A stretch of 64,000 bases of DNA from Datura wrightii (taxonomy: Eukaryota; Streptophyta; Magnoliopsida; Solanales; Solanaceae). The first letter of the stretch is position 1, and every line of letters begins with the position of its first letter. The stretch is from positions 72,454,501 to 72,518,500 of the forward strand of contig JASDFA010000007.1 of the NCBI GenBank assembly GCA_035772735.1, in the 5' to 3' direction. A model generated the notes under the pieces. It saw only the letters and a program-made list of their open reading frames with translations. It was not told the DNA's origin and did no database searches. The translations under genes and the position numbers were made by a program. Positions 22,099 through 32,552 of this stretch are shown one piece after another.

Positions 22099-24201
22099 GG
22101 TTATTACAGATGATTTGTGGAAGGTTTCTCCTCTATAGCATCTCTTCTGACTAAGTTGACTCAGAAGAAGGTGAAATTTCAGTGGTCGGACGAGTGCGAG
22201 AAGAGTTTCTAGGAGTTGAAGACTCGACTCATTGCCACTCCAGTTTTGACCCTGCCAGAAGGAACAGATGGGTTGGTTGTTTATTGTGTTGCTTCTATAG
22301 TTGGACTCGGTTGTGTTCTGATGCAGCGGGGCAAAGTGATAGCCTATGCCTCCAAATAGATCAAAGTCCATGAGAAGAATTATCTAACTCATGACTTAGA
22401 GTTGGCAGCAGTGGTATTCACGCTAACAATATTGAGACGTTATCTATATGGGGCTCATGTGGATGTGTTCACCTATCACAAGAGCCTTCAGTATGTGTTC
22501 AGCCAGAAGGACCTAAACCTCCAACAGAGGAGGTGGTTGAAGCTCCTGAAGGATTATGACATGAGCGTGCTATATCACAGGGGCAAGGCCAATCTGGTGG
22601 CTGATGCCCTAAGTAGATTTTCTATGGGGAGCGTAGCTCATGTTAAAGAGGGCAAGAAAGAAATGGTAAGGGACTTCCACCGGCTAGCTTGGTTGGGGGT
22701 ACAATTAGTCGAGTTAGAAGAAGGTGTAGGAGTAATGTAGAGTGGGTCAGATTCTTTATTGGTTGTGGAAGTCAAGTCCAGACAGGATGAGGACCCTATC
22801 TTACTTAAGCTTAAGGGAGCAGTTCTCAGAAAAGAAATAGAAGCTTTCTCCTAAGGGGGAGATGGGGTGCTCTGTTACCAAGGCAGGTTGTGTGTACCGG
22901 ATATTGGTGAGTTGAGATAGCAGATACTAGCTGAGGAACATAGCTCGAGATACTCCATTCACCCTGGTGCTACTAAAATGTACCGCGATTTGCGGGATAT
23001 TTACTGGTGGAACGGCATGAAGAGACATATTGCTGAATTTGTAGCCAACAGCCCAAACTGCTAGCATGTCAAGGTGGAGCATTAAAGACTAGGAGGCATG
23101 ACTAAAGATATCAGTATACCTACATGGAAGTGGAAAGAAGTAAATATGGACTTCATTACGGGTCTACCTCGGACTCATCGGCAGCATGACTCAATCTGGG
23201 TTGTAGTACACCGGATGACTAAGTCAGCACACTTCCTCCCAGTTAAAACCACAGAATAAACTGAGGATTACGCCAAACTATACATCCGAGAATTAGTAAG
23301 ACTCCATGGGGTGCCTTTGTCTATCATTTCAGATAGAGGAACTCAGTTCACCTCAGAGTTCTGGAAATCCTTTCAAAAGGGACTAGGCACTCAGGTCAAG
23401 CTCAACACAGTGTTTTACCCGAGACCGATGGGAAAGCTGAGGGGATTATTAAGACCCTATATGATATGTTAAGAGGGTGCGCAATTGATTTAAGGGTAAT
23501 TTGGATGACCATTTGCCTCTTGTCGAGTTTGCGTACAATAACAGCTACCACTCTAGCATTTAGATGGCCCTATTTGAAGCATTATATAGGAGAAGACGTA
23601 GATCTCCTATAAAGTGGTTCGATGTTGGTGAAACTACCTTGATAAGGTCAGACTCAGTTCACAAGGCAATGCAAAAAGTTTAGCTCATCCGAGAAAGGTT
23701 CAAACAACTCAGAGCTGTCAGGAATCTTATGTCGATGTGCGGAGCAGAGAGTTGGAGTTTGTAGTGTATGACTGGGTTTACCTAAAAAGTTTGCCCATGA
23801 AAGGGGTGATGAGGTTTGAAAAGAAGTGAAAGCTCAGTCTGAGGTACGTGGGACCTTATAGAGTTTTGAGGCGTATCGACAATATAGCCTATGAGCTAGA
23901 ATTACCTTCTGAACTAAAATATGTACACCCAGTTTTCCATGTGTCACGTTTGAAGAAGTGCATCGGAGATCCAACTTCAGTTGTGCCATTGGACAGTGTA
24001 GGAATAAAAGATAGTCTCTAATATGAGGAAGTACCAGTCTAAATCCTTGACCGTCAGGTTCGTAATTTGAGGAACAAGGAAATAGCTTTGGTCAAAGTCT
24101 TATGGAGAAATCAGCAGGTTGAGGGAGCTACGCGGGAGACTGAAGCAAATATGATGGTCAAATACCGACATTTGTTCCCTGCCGACTCTGTTATAGCTTA
24201 A
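22099..24201 (+). pseudogene. Tek2 pol: RNase H, integrase, chromodomain (5' truncated)
   Basis: The frame starts abruptly at the RT/RNase H border (GYYR) and runs through RNase H (LVVYC.AS, HDLELAAVVF, KANLVADALSRF), the integrase zinc region, where the Cys of CPNC is Ser, and the catalytic core (MDFITGLPR, ISDRGTQFTSEFW). It ends with a C-terminal chromodomain (ALVKVLWRNQQVEG... KYRHLFPAD) and TAA at 24199. The chromodomain would steer insertion toward heterochromatin in intact relatives. Multiple stops (for example 22361 region and 22738) and a frameshift after the second catalytic Asp show long inactivity. It is similar throughout to Tek5 pol. Confidence 0.88.
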
Positions 24202-24444
24202 AATGTTAGTTTTGCCTTAGAAACTGATATAGTTGTTGGATTCCAATAATGTGTGTAAGTTTCTTTTATAACTTTGGACATATGTATGAAAAGAGAATTC
24301 AGTTCAGTTATGTATTTTGAAACAGAGGTAGTCTTCCGACAGTTTTGGAGTTAAATAAATAGTATCTAAAAGTTATGATTGTTATTCTCTGCTTTACTAT
24401 GTGTTTTCTAACATTCTAGGACAAATATTTCCATGGGGAGATAT

Positions 24445-27015
24445 TGTAATTCCTAGGAAACTCAAATACTAAATCCAGCACTTATAGCATAAATTCTAGA
24501 AATCTGCAGTATTTGTTACAAAACTACTCACCTAATGGGTCGTTGAGAGACCTAACGACTCATTAGGTCAGTCATGGGAAAGAGGTTTGAGCAATGATAC
24601 GGGAGAGGCAGTGTAACCAAGGGAAGACCTCACGAGTGGTGGTCAGGTCCCAACACTCCTTAAGTCACTCGTGGTCAAGCCGGGGTCAAGAATTTTAGGA
24701 GTTGGGTAGTGTACTTGACGGATGGTGACCATGAGTCATGGTCACCTGTAACGACTCATCATATCCCCCGTTACCAGCCATAGTCAGTTGTTAGGAAGTG
24801 CACCTAACGAGTGTTACCACGAGTCGTCATCAGTGGTAACGACTCGTTGTGTGACTCATGGTCAAGCCTAGTATAGAAATTTCAGAAGTGAGACAGTGTG
24901 GTCTATGACTGGTCACCACGACTTGTTAGGTCCCTCGTGGTGACCTATAGGGGAATCAGGGCAGTGTACTCAACGGGTGTGACTATGAGTCGTGGTCAGT
25001 CACCACGACCCATTAGGTCACGCATTAAGGTCACCTGTCTGTTTTTCCTGCGATTTTCCTAAGGGCTATTTAGTAATTTTCTACTCTCCTAAGCTTTAAA
25101 CTACGTCATTTTGGATGTAATTTCAGACTTATTATAGGGTTTGAATGGTTCCTCCACTCATTCCCACGTTCATTCTGAAAAAGATTATCGAAGAGTTCCT
25201 CAAGAGACCCTTCAAGCAAGCCTAGGGTTTCCTCCATTGTAGCAGTCCAATCTTTCTCCTTCAAGAAACTTCAACTCAGGTATATGGGAATTCAACAAGG
25301 GAAATTGTTCTTCCCTTGTGTGCCCCAAAATCCTCCCATATATTCTCTATCAGTTTTAGCCTTGAGTTTTCAAATACAAAGAAATTTCATGTTATTTTTC
25401 ATTAATTTCACTAGGATAATATCAATGTTTATTATTCATATGATCTTCATCAGTTCTTAATTAATTTGTCGATGTTATTACCAAAGTGAATTAAAGTCCT
25501 AAATTCTCGAGTGAAGATTATTTGCATATAAAATTCCATCTATTGTATGAAGTATGTTTTGGGCTGAATTTCCTAGAAATTCTTATTATATATATATGTT
25601 GAGTAAATACTCCATTGATAAGAATGATTTTATCCTTGTCGGATAAGACTTCTTTAATTTTTGAAAATTTTCCATATTGTGTAATTCCCATGTTGTTGGA
25701 ATGAGTTGGGTTCTCTATTAGCTGCTTAGTAGTTCAGTTCACTTAGAATGTAGAACATCTTTAGAACTATTCAGAACTTGTCAACTAATTAGTTTGACTC
25801 TAATCTATTCCTAAGGTGTAAATGGTGCCTCCCAGTTATCTGAATCAGATTCAAAATCCAGTTTATTGGTCCATTAGGCTGTCATGAAATTTTAGATATA
25901 TATCTCTAACTAGCCTTAGGATCCCAGTTCAGATAACTGTTTTTTCATAGACGGTTACGACGCTTCCAGATAAGCAGCTCTGACCAGTCTTAGAACATAG
26001 TTTCCAAATCCGGCCCTATAAAATGCTTAGGGTGCTCTCAGATAGTATCCCTGAGTCAATTATAGTCTTGGACCCCAGTAACGAGCTATCCACTTGGCAG
26101 TAGTAGTCATGGTAGGATTATCCAGTGGGAGTAGGACATAGCATCGAGAGGGCCGGGGTTCCAGTGCACCTAGGTTCCAGAACTACATTGCCACCGTAGG
26201 TTATATTTACTTGGCCTCATGGCCCCAAACCGTGATCTCACAGTCCATTCCTTTATACCTTGGAAAGGTATATTGGGTCCTACCGATGGGGTGTGTACAT
26301 CAAACTCCACATCTAGCTCACATAGTTATATGTCGGTTATATCCTCTCCCGCTACTCAGCTCAGTTCAATCTCAGTTTTGACAGTTCAATTCAGTTTAGA
26401 TCAGTTCAGTGTGGTCTCTCAGACTCAGTGTTTCAAACTTAGGGCATGTCTTTGACCATCAGAAAGGGTCATCTCGACCGTCTCAGCTTATTTTAGTTGC
26501 TCAGTTCAGTATATTTAGTTGGTCATTGCATGTCATTTCAGTTCCATCATTTATATTTGGTTATGCTTTCTCTCACTTACTCAGTACATTCAAAGTACTG
26601 ACGCATACTTTTATGCTGTATCATTTCATGATACAGCCGTAGGTTCTCAGACTCAGCATCATTAGTAGCTGTAGTTCAGATTCTCCTCAGTAGTAGAAGT
26701 GTGAGTCCTCATCCTTCGAGGGCATTATTTCATGTATTTCAATTATTTCATTACTTTTAGTTAGATTTAGAGTTAGCTAAGGGCTTGTCCCAACAACTCA
26801 TCAGATAGATGGCTTTCAGATACAGACTTAATTTCAGACCTGCGGATGTTTAAGATTTTATGATTCATTTTTAGCCTTTATAAATGTTTCATATTATTAT
26901 TTCAAAGTTTCCGCTATTCATGTTTTACTCAGAATACCAGTGTATGATTGACAAGGGGTTGACTTGTGACTCCAAGTATTGTGTCCCGTCCAGTGTGTAG
27001 ACTCGGAGCGTGACA
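24445..27015 (+). repeat. Tek2 3' LTR
   Basis: This is a complete 2571-bp LTR, TGTAATTCC... to ...GCGTGACA, preceded by a short purine tract (TGGGGAGA near 24435). The first 600 bp carry a dense array of ACGACTCGT/ACGAGTCGT variants; exact copies are at 24819 and 24839. The remainder is AT-rich with pyrimidine runs and no gene. It is followed by agttc, the presumed target duplication, inside the AthN1 LTR. Confidence 0.88.
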
Positions 27016-27122
27016 AGTTCTTAACTTTTTCCCTGTGGGTTCTACCCCAACCTCTTTTTTGGATTCTTTTTTGACAACGTCCGCTTCATACTTTTCCAGG
27101 AAGTGTGAGTTTGAGGTTATTA
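27016..27122 (+). repeat. AthN1 5' LTR, terminal fragment
   Basis: This matches the end of the AthN1 3' LTR (35665-35771), including the stretch around cttcatactttcccaggaag. It begins directly after the Tek2 LTR. A degenerate primer-binding site follows at 27128-27144 (12 of 17 bases match the tRNA-Asp complement). Confidence 0.82.
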
Positions 27123-27320
27123 AAAAGTGTTGACGTTGTCAGGGAATACGACTAAGATTAGATTAATTTATTATATTTAATTTTGGTTGTTATTTCCTTA
27201 ATTATGTTTTCTTTTTGTTTTGGGATACCCACGGTTGTCGCTTGGTGAATGACAAGTACTCGACGGAGTGGGAAACCCCTGATTCCTTAGGATCTCAAAC
27301 TTGAAAGAAGACTACGAAGG

Positions 27321-27416
27321 ATGGAGAACCAAAAGCAAAGAGATGTCCGTCTTGATGAAGAAGCGAGGCAAGATAAGTTAGCTCGTTTTTACTATGAAAA
27401 GGTTTGTCAGCTATGA
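27321..27416 (+). pseudogene. AthN1 gag start
   Basis: ATG at 27321 opens a 31-codon frame, MENQKQRDVRLDEEARQ and onward, ending in TGA at 27414. The same N-terminus occurs in AthN2 at 42839 (MENQ, then EEARQDKLAR), where gag continues. In AthN1 about 1.8 kb of gag is deleted and the protease follows almost at once. Confidence 0.65.
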
Positions 27417-27477
27417 GCCCCTTAGTAACGTGCATCGTTATAGCACTATAGTCTCATGGGTCCTTGCCCAGAAATAG

Positions 27478-27867
27478 GAGGATCCAGGTGTCTTCACTAT
27501 TCCATGTACTATTGGTGTTGTTGAGTTCGCGAGGGCACTCCACAACTTGGGAGAAAGCATCAATCTAATGCCTTTAGCTATGTTTAAGCAACTGGGCTTG
27601 GGAGCTCCCACATCGACTACTATGTAGCTGCTGATCGGTGAATGAACTGTGAAAAAGATTGTGGGGATCCTGTTTGATGTTCTTGTTAAAGTGGATAGAT
27701 TCATATTCCCAGCGGACTTCGCGATCCTTGATTGGGAGGTTGAGTTTGAGGTCCCCATCATTTTGGGGCAACCATTCCTTGCCACTATGAGGGATCTATT
27801 AGATATGGAGGTTGGCCAGTTAAAATTTAGACTCAATAACAAAGAGGTCACCTTTAATGTCTACTAG
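27478..27867 (+). pseudogene. AthN1 protease remnant
   Basis: Retropepsin-like segment of an Athila polyprotein. The recognisable parts are FTIPCTIG-like sequence, ALHNLGESINLMPLAMFKQLGLG, then DRFIFPADFAILDWEVEFEVPIILGQPFLAT and LLDMEVGQLKFRLN. The catalytic position reads Asn (AAC, 27544-27546) where active copies have Asp, and two in-frame stops follow near 27628 and 27645. AthN2 has Asn at the same site. The frame ends at TAG 27867, and a conserved remnant (MKQPKDYRVVS) continues after it. Confidence 0.8.
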
Positions 27868-29573
27868 TCAATGAAGCAACCAAAGGATTATAGAGTGGTC
27901 TCAACAATCGAGGATGAGTCTGAGTTCCTTAGTGAAGTTTGAGTAGTCAAGAGACTTACATCGTGCCACGATGTCAAATCAAGCGCTTCTTGAGAGGCAT
28001 TCCATGAGGTGGATTGGTGAATTTGAGTAATCGAACCACCAGCATCATGCCGCGATGATAAATCAAGCGCTTCTTGGGAGGCAACCCAAGTTTATTGACT
28101 TATGGGTGCTAAATGTGCAGGAGAAATAAAAACAGGTGGCAGAAAAATTGCAGAACAGACTGGTGCTATGTGTCTCAGTACGACTCGTAAGAGCATTGTA
28201 TGGGTCGTAGTACGAGTCATGGCGAGAAGCAGAGATGTATATTATTGCATAAGTTCAGGGCATAGTTTGTTGTACGACTCATAACTTGATTGTATGGGTC
28301 GTAGTACTCACTGTAGTTATGAACTATCCAACGCATGGACCTCCAATTAAGAGTGACATACGAGTCATGGTGCGGGTCGTACCTTCGTAGTATGAGTAGT
28401 AGGATGTACTCATAGGTCCATAGGTATGTTTCTTAACATCTCTGTTTCGAGTACTAGGGATGAGTCATAGGTCCTACCTATGACTCGTGGTACAACTCGT
28501 GACGGGTCAAGTTGCTTAAAATAACCCGACTTGGCCCAAATTTTTTAAATCTGCCCTAAAACTATTTAAACTTCCAAATTGTCAGACCCTTCTCCCACGC
28601 ATTTAAACTGTAACCCACGAGCACTGCTATGACTTCCGTCACACCCATAACTCAATAACAAAATAAATGGAGCAAGATTTTTGCTCAATTAAGATTGCTA
28701 AAGTCGATTCTGAACCATAGTTGCTAAACACGCGCAAAGTGAGCAAGATTTAGCATCATACAAGTAAGCTATTACCCTTTGAATCAGTTACTAGGACCTT
28801 TGTGTTTGTGCAAACTTGTTTACTAACTGGGAGTCCTCAAAAAAAGCATGAAAATATAAGAGGATGTTGATCAAGGATGTGCAAAATAAATGTGCTGACT
28901 GGGTAGGATTCAAACATGTTAAAAATTGAATATGAACTGCTATAAATTGAGTTATGGGTTGTGAATAAAAAGGGGAGGAATGGGCAGTCATAAAAACGTG
29001 AAGAATGCATGCCTAGACTTGGAGAATTCTGAGTACCCAACACAAAAATGAATTCAACTGCAAACTGACTTGAAAATAAGGCAAGGACAGGCTTCACAAG
29101 CCTTTCTAAGACTCATGGTTTAACACTACGACTCGTAGGATGGCTCTTTGTGACTATCCCAACCCAAATGTGTAAAAAGTAAGAGGTACGAAACCTAATA
29201 CAACTCGTAGTATCCTATTATGAGTTATACCTGGTAATCATACCAGGAGTCTTAAAAGGATTAAGTCCAAAAGTGATAGTATGATCCTTCCTATGACTCA
29301 TGAAATCGATTTACAGTTCGTGCCATAAGCCATGGAATAATACAGAACATTGGTTTTCAAGAGGCATCCACCTATGACTCATGGTACGGATCGTACCTTC
29401 ATGGTACGAGTCTTACCTCAGAGTCATGACTTTGATCTAAGACATACAAGCCTTAGTACAGATAGTACCTCCAATGTATGACTCATACTGTAGACCTGTG
29501 AAAAATTACAGATGATTTTTTCTTACTTTCTTTTCTCATATTTGGAATTCTAACCTTTTTCTCCACAAATACA
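27868..29573 (+). other. AthN1 tail repeats and motif-rich spacer upstream of the env-like ORF
   Basis: Near 27985-28085 a ~45-bp tail motif (caagcgcttcttgggaggca in the better copy) occurs twice. From 28170 to 28520 and 29100 to 29490 there are many copies and near-copies of ACGACTCGT/ACGAGTCGT (exact at 28180 and 29128), the same motif that fills the U3 of this element. A TATA-like TATTTAAA lies near 28563. There is no supported ORF. The AthN2 counterpart is 39361-40380. Confidence 0.6.
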
Positions 29574-32552
29574 ATGAATCAAAAGAGGACAACATCCAAA
29601 ACAACTGCTCAAAGGGAATTGATAGATGAAACCTCTGAATCTGAATATGCAGGCAACACACCTAGTTGTTCATTGGAGGAATACATGATCAATATATCTG
29701 ACACTGATAGGAACCGAACAACTAGGGAAAAAGCTAAAGGCCTATTCGAGGCGGCCACTACCACATCTGTTGGTGCTTCCAAGTTTGAGAAGGGAGCTAA
29801 AGAAAGAGCCTAAGAGTCCGGAAGTCACTCTAATGATGATGAGGGGTCCGAGGAGGCCCAATCCTGTGATGGAGACAGTGAGTCCGAATCTGAGGAAGAG
29901 GCAACTAGTAGGGGTGGGCATTCGGTTTTTCGATTCGGTTTTTTAAAATTTCAGTTTTTTAGGTTTTCGATTTTTCATGTAGTGTACCGAACACCAAACC
30001 AAACTAATTCGGTTCGGTTTGATTTTTCTAATTCGATTTTTTCGATTATGGGCCTAATTAATGGGCTATTTTTTAACTTACAAAATGAGCTACTTTTTTA
30101 ATTAAAAATGAGTTATTTTATCTTTTTAAATTCAAAATAAATTATTTTAAGTTTGAATTCTAAAGTTTAATTCAACTAAGCATAATTTTAACTTTTTAAA
30201 TAAAGAAAATAGCGGGATCAATTGATTTACATTTAGTAGTACATACATAACATTTGAATTTTTGATAATAAAATTTTCTCATATGCTTAATATCCTTATA
30301 ACAAAACCAATAAAAAGTTAAGGGTCTTTTGAGATTTCAATAATCTATGGTCCCTAATTTCTTGTTAAATAAATATTATATATTTCATTTTTCTTTCAAA
30401 GCATATTAATAATAGTAAGAACTTTCTTAACATGCTAAAACTATTATAAAACTTGATATTTGTAAGAAACACTTAAGCAATTGTATCAATTATATAAATA
30501 ATTCTCTAAATGGGCTTTGAGTTTTGGGTTGGGTGTAGTATTTTTTTTTTTTTGAAATTAAGTTATAATTTTTAAAAAAAAAAAATGTAAAATTTCGGTT
30601 AAACTGAAAAACTGAAATTTTAAAACCGAAAACTGAACCAAAAAACCGAAATTAAAAAAAAAAAACCGAAATCGAACCGAAAAACCGAATTAGTTCGGTT
30701 CGGTTCGGTTTTTGATTTTTCGGTTTTTATGTCCACCCCTAGCAACTAGTGCCGAGTAAGTGCAGACTCCGCCTAGGGAGGACTGCACCATTTGATGGAG
30801 AGTACCAGGAGCACAAGCGATCTATGAATAGGGTCTTGTTCTCACCGCCAAGAACAAACCCAAGAGGAGTATTAAAGAAGAGCCATGGATCCCCACCAAT
30901 GCACTGAATAAGGTGGAGGAGATGAAGCGGATATTCAACTATTATGGCTTTGATTGGGTGTATAGAACCCTGGATCGATACACTTCAGAGATCATCAGGG
31001 AGTTCTATGCGAATTATTTGGCGATCATGGATTAGAAAGCAAAGGAAGGGAAAAAGTTGAAAAACAAAAAAAAATTGGAGAGCGTCATGGCACGAGGCCA
31101 CACTATTGATATATCCAAGTGCACTATTGCTTGGGTTTTATATGGGCCCCAATTCATACCACCACACACTACACTTGTGTATGACTATTGGGTGGATGCC
31201 ATGAAAATGATCAAGAAGTTATCCATTCACGAGAGGCAGAGGTAGATTCATTGGCTTTCTAGGGTTATTGTCGTGGATAAGGAGGAAGTAGAATGGATCA
31301 CTAGCAGAAAACAGGTCACAAAAAATTCATTAAACTTTATAGAAAAATCCTGGTGGACATTAGTTCGCCACTGGTTGGCCCCGACCATGAATGAAAATAT
31401 CGTTAGTGTAGATAGAGTAGCATTGGTGGCGTGTATCAGGTCCAATAGCCCATCAACCTAACGAGGGTCATTATTGAGCAGATATGAGATTGGGCTATGG
31501 GATTAAGCACTACCATCCTATTTCTAAGTTTCGTATTCAGGTTGTGCACAGAGGTAGGTATCAAGGTGTGTCATGGTGAGGAGCGATTGATTTGAGGACA
31601 GCGAATAACAGATATTGGCTTAATTTGGGATGAAAAAAACTTGATAAGCTAAGCACAAAGTTCTACTGCAGTTCCGGTATCACGGACAATTTAGGGCGAC
31701 CATGTGAATGCCCCCACCTCACAATAGAAGGATGATACACTGGCTATAGACGCCGGTCATTCAGAGGTAGCTCCTAGCACCTCCGCCTCACCACCAATGG
31801 GCCTTCTGAGAGACTCTAGCCGGATACATACTAGTGCCTCAGGAATACTCCAGAAGATAGCCAAGAGACTAACCATATCTGAGAAGAAGGTACAATCTAT
31901 GATGGAGAACTTGAAGCCTTGGGTGAAAATAGAGATTGCGGAGGTTGTACAGGTCCTACATGCTAGACTAGATAACTCTAAGAGCCGCTTTAGTGAGTGC
32001 ATGAACAGACTGACACTGGCAGCCTACATGAGGAGTTGGGGGCTCTTTGGAGCCATGTGGTTGAGCTGTCATCATGACATACAGTAATTCTAGAAGCCCT
32101 CACTCTTCCTGACCTTGACATTGGTATAGATGAGGAGCTTTATTTGGTGTCATATTAGGAGCCGACAGGAGCTGAGAGAGAGAAAGGGAAAAAGAGGGTC
32201 TCTGAGGATGTTGGAGACGAGTCCCAAATGAAGAAGAGAAAGAAAGAAACGAAAGAGCACAAGCAGGCGAGATTGCAGAGCCAACAGACTCACGACGAGC
32301 ATAGGTCAGAGCTGCTTGAGAGAGCGAGAGGAGTGGGTAGCTCCACCACTGCCCATGCCGAGCTTGCGCGTGGCAAGGACCCTTTGGGTGAGCCAAATTC
32401 AGCCCCACTGATTCCAAGAGGTCATAGAATCGACTGCTACTGCTGAGGGGGTAACCATTCCCCCTATTGATACACCACTGAGTGAACCGGCCACCGCCAG
32501 TTCCACGACTATAGAGGAGGTACCACCTCTGCAGGCTGACAAGAGTGCTTAG
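29574..32552 (+). pseudogene. AthN1 env-position ORF, split by a MITE
   Basis: The frame begins at ATG 29574 (MNQKRTTSKTTAQREL), becomes Ser/Glu/Asp-rich (SESESEEEAT) and is interrupted by the MITE at 29909-30741. It resumes with the plant transposon protein core: FNYYGFDWVYRTLD, EIIREFYANYLAIMD, KSWWTLVRHWLAPTMNENI. The later part has a predicted coiled-coil-like segment near 31800-32010 and a very basic, Lys/Arg/Glu-rich stretch at 32220-32280. It ends in TAG at 32550. Without the MITE it would span about 2.1 kb. Many stops break it. No signal peptide or transmembrane span is evident, so an envelope role is not supported. Confidence 0.7.
29909..30741. mobile_element. hAT-type MITE
   Basis: This is an 833-bp non-coding, AT-rich element with terminal inverted repeats TAGGGGTGG / CCACCCCTA and a perfect 8-bp target duplication gcaactag at 29901-29908 and 30742-30749. 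Both ends are rich in TTCGGTT/AACCGAA runs in inverted orientation, including a long imperfect subterminal inverted repeat. The 8-bp duplication and terminal sequence fit the hAT superfamily. The AthN2 copy of the same ORF lacks the insertion (near 39310-39330), giving an empty site. No transposase is encoded, so it would be mobilised in trans. Confidence 0.9.

Larger units (their letters stand above)
8120..27015 (+). mobile_element. Tek2: Tekay/Del-like chromovirus, split by Ath2
   Basis: Plus-strand element in two pieces: 5' LTR remnant, primer-binding site and gag start (8120-9064), then RNase H, integrase, chromodomain and 3' LTR (22099-27015). Ath2 lies between them. Everything from gag residue ~57 to the end of RT is missing, roughly 3 kb of coding sequence by comparison with Tek5, so a deletion accompanied or followed the Ath2 insertion. 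Its 3' LTR ends inside the 5' LTR of AthN1 and the adjoining bases agttc are the likely target duplication. High divergence between the two LTR pieces and many stops make it one of the older insertions. Confidence 0.85.

Noticed and set aside
24535..25030. CRISPR-like short repeats
   Set aside because: Motifs are 9-bp palindromes with irregular spacing and no constant repeat-spacer unit, in plant LTRs; no cas genes.
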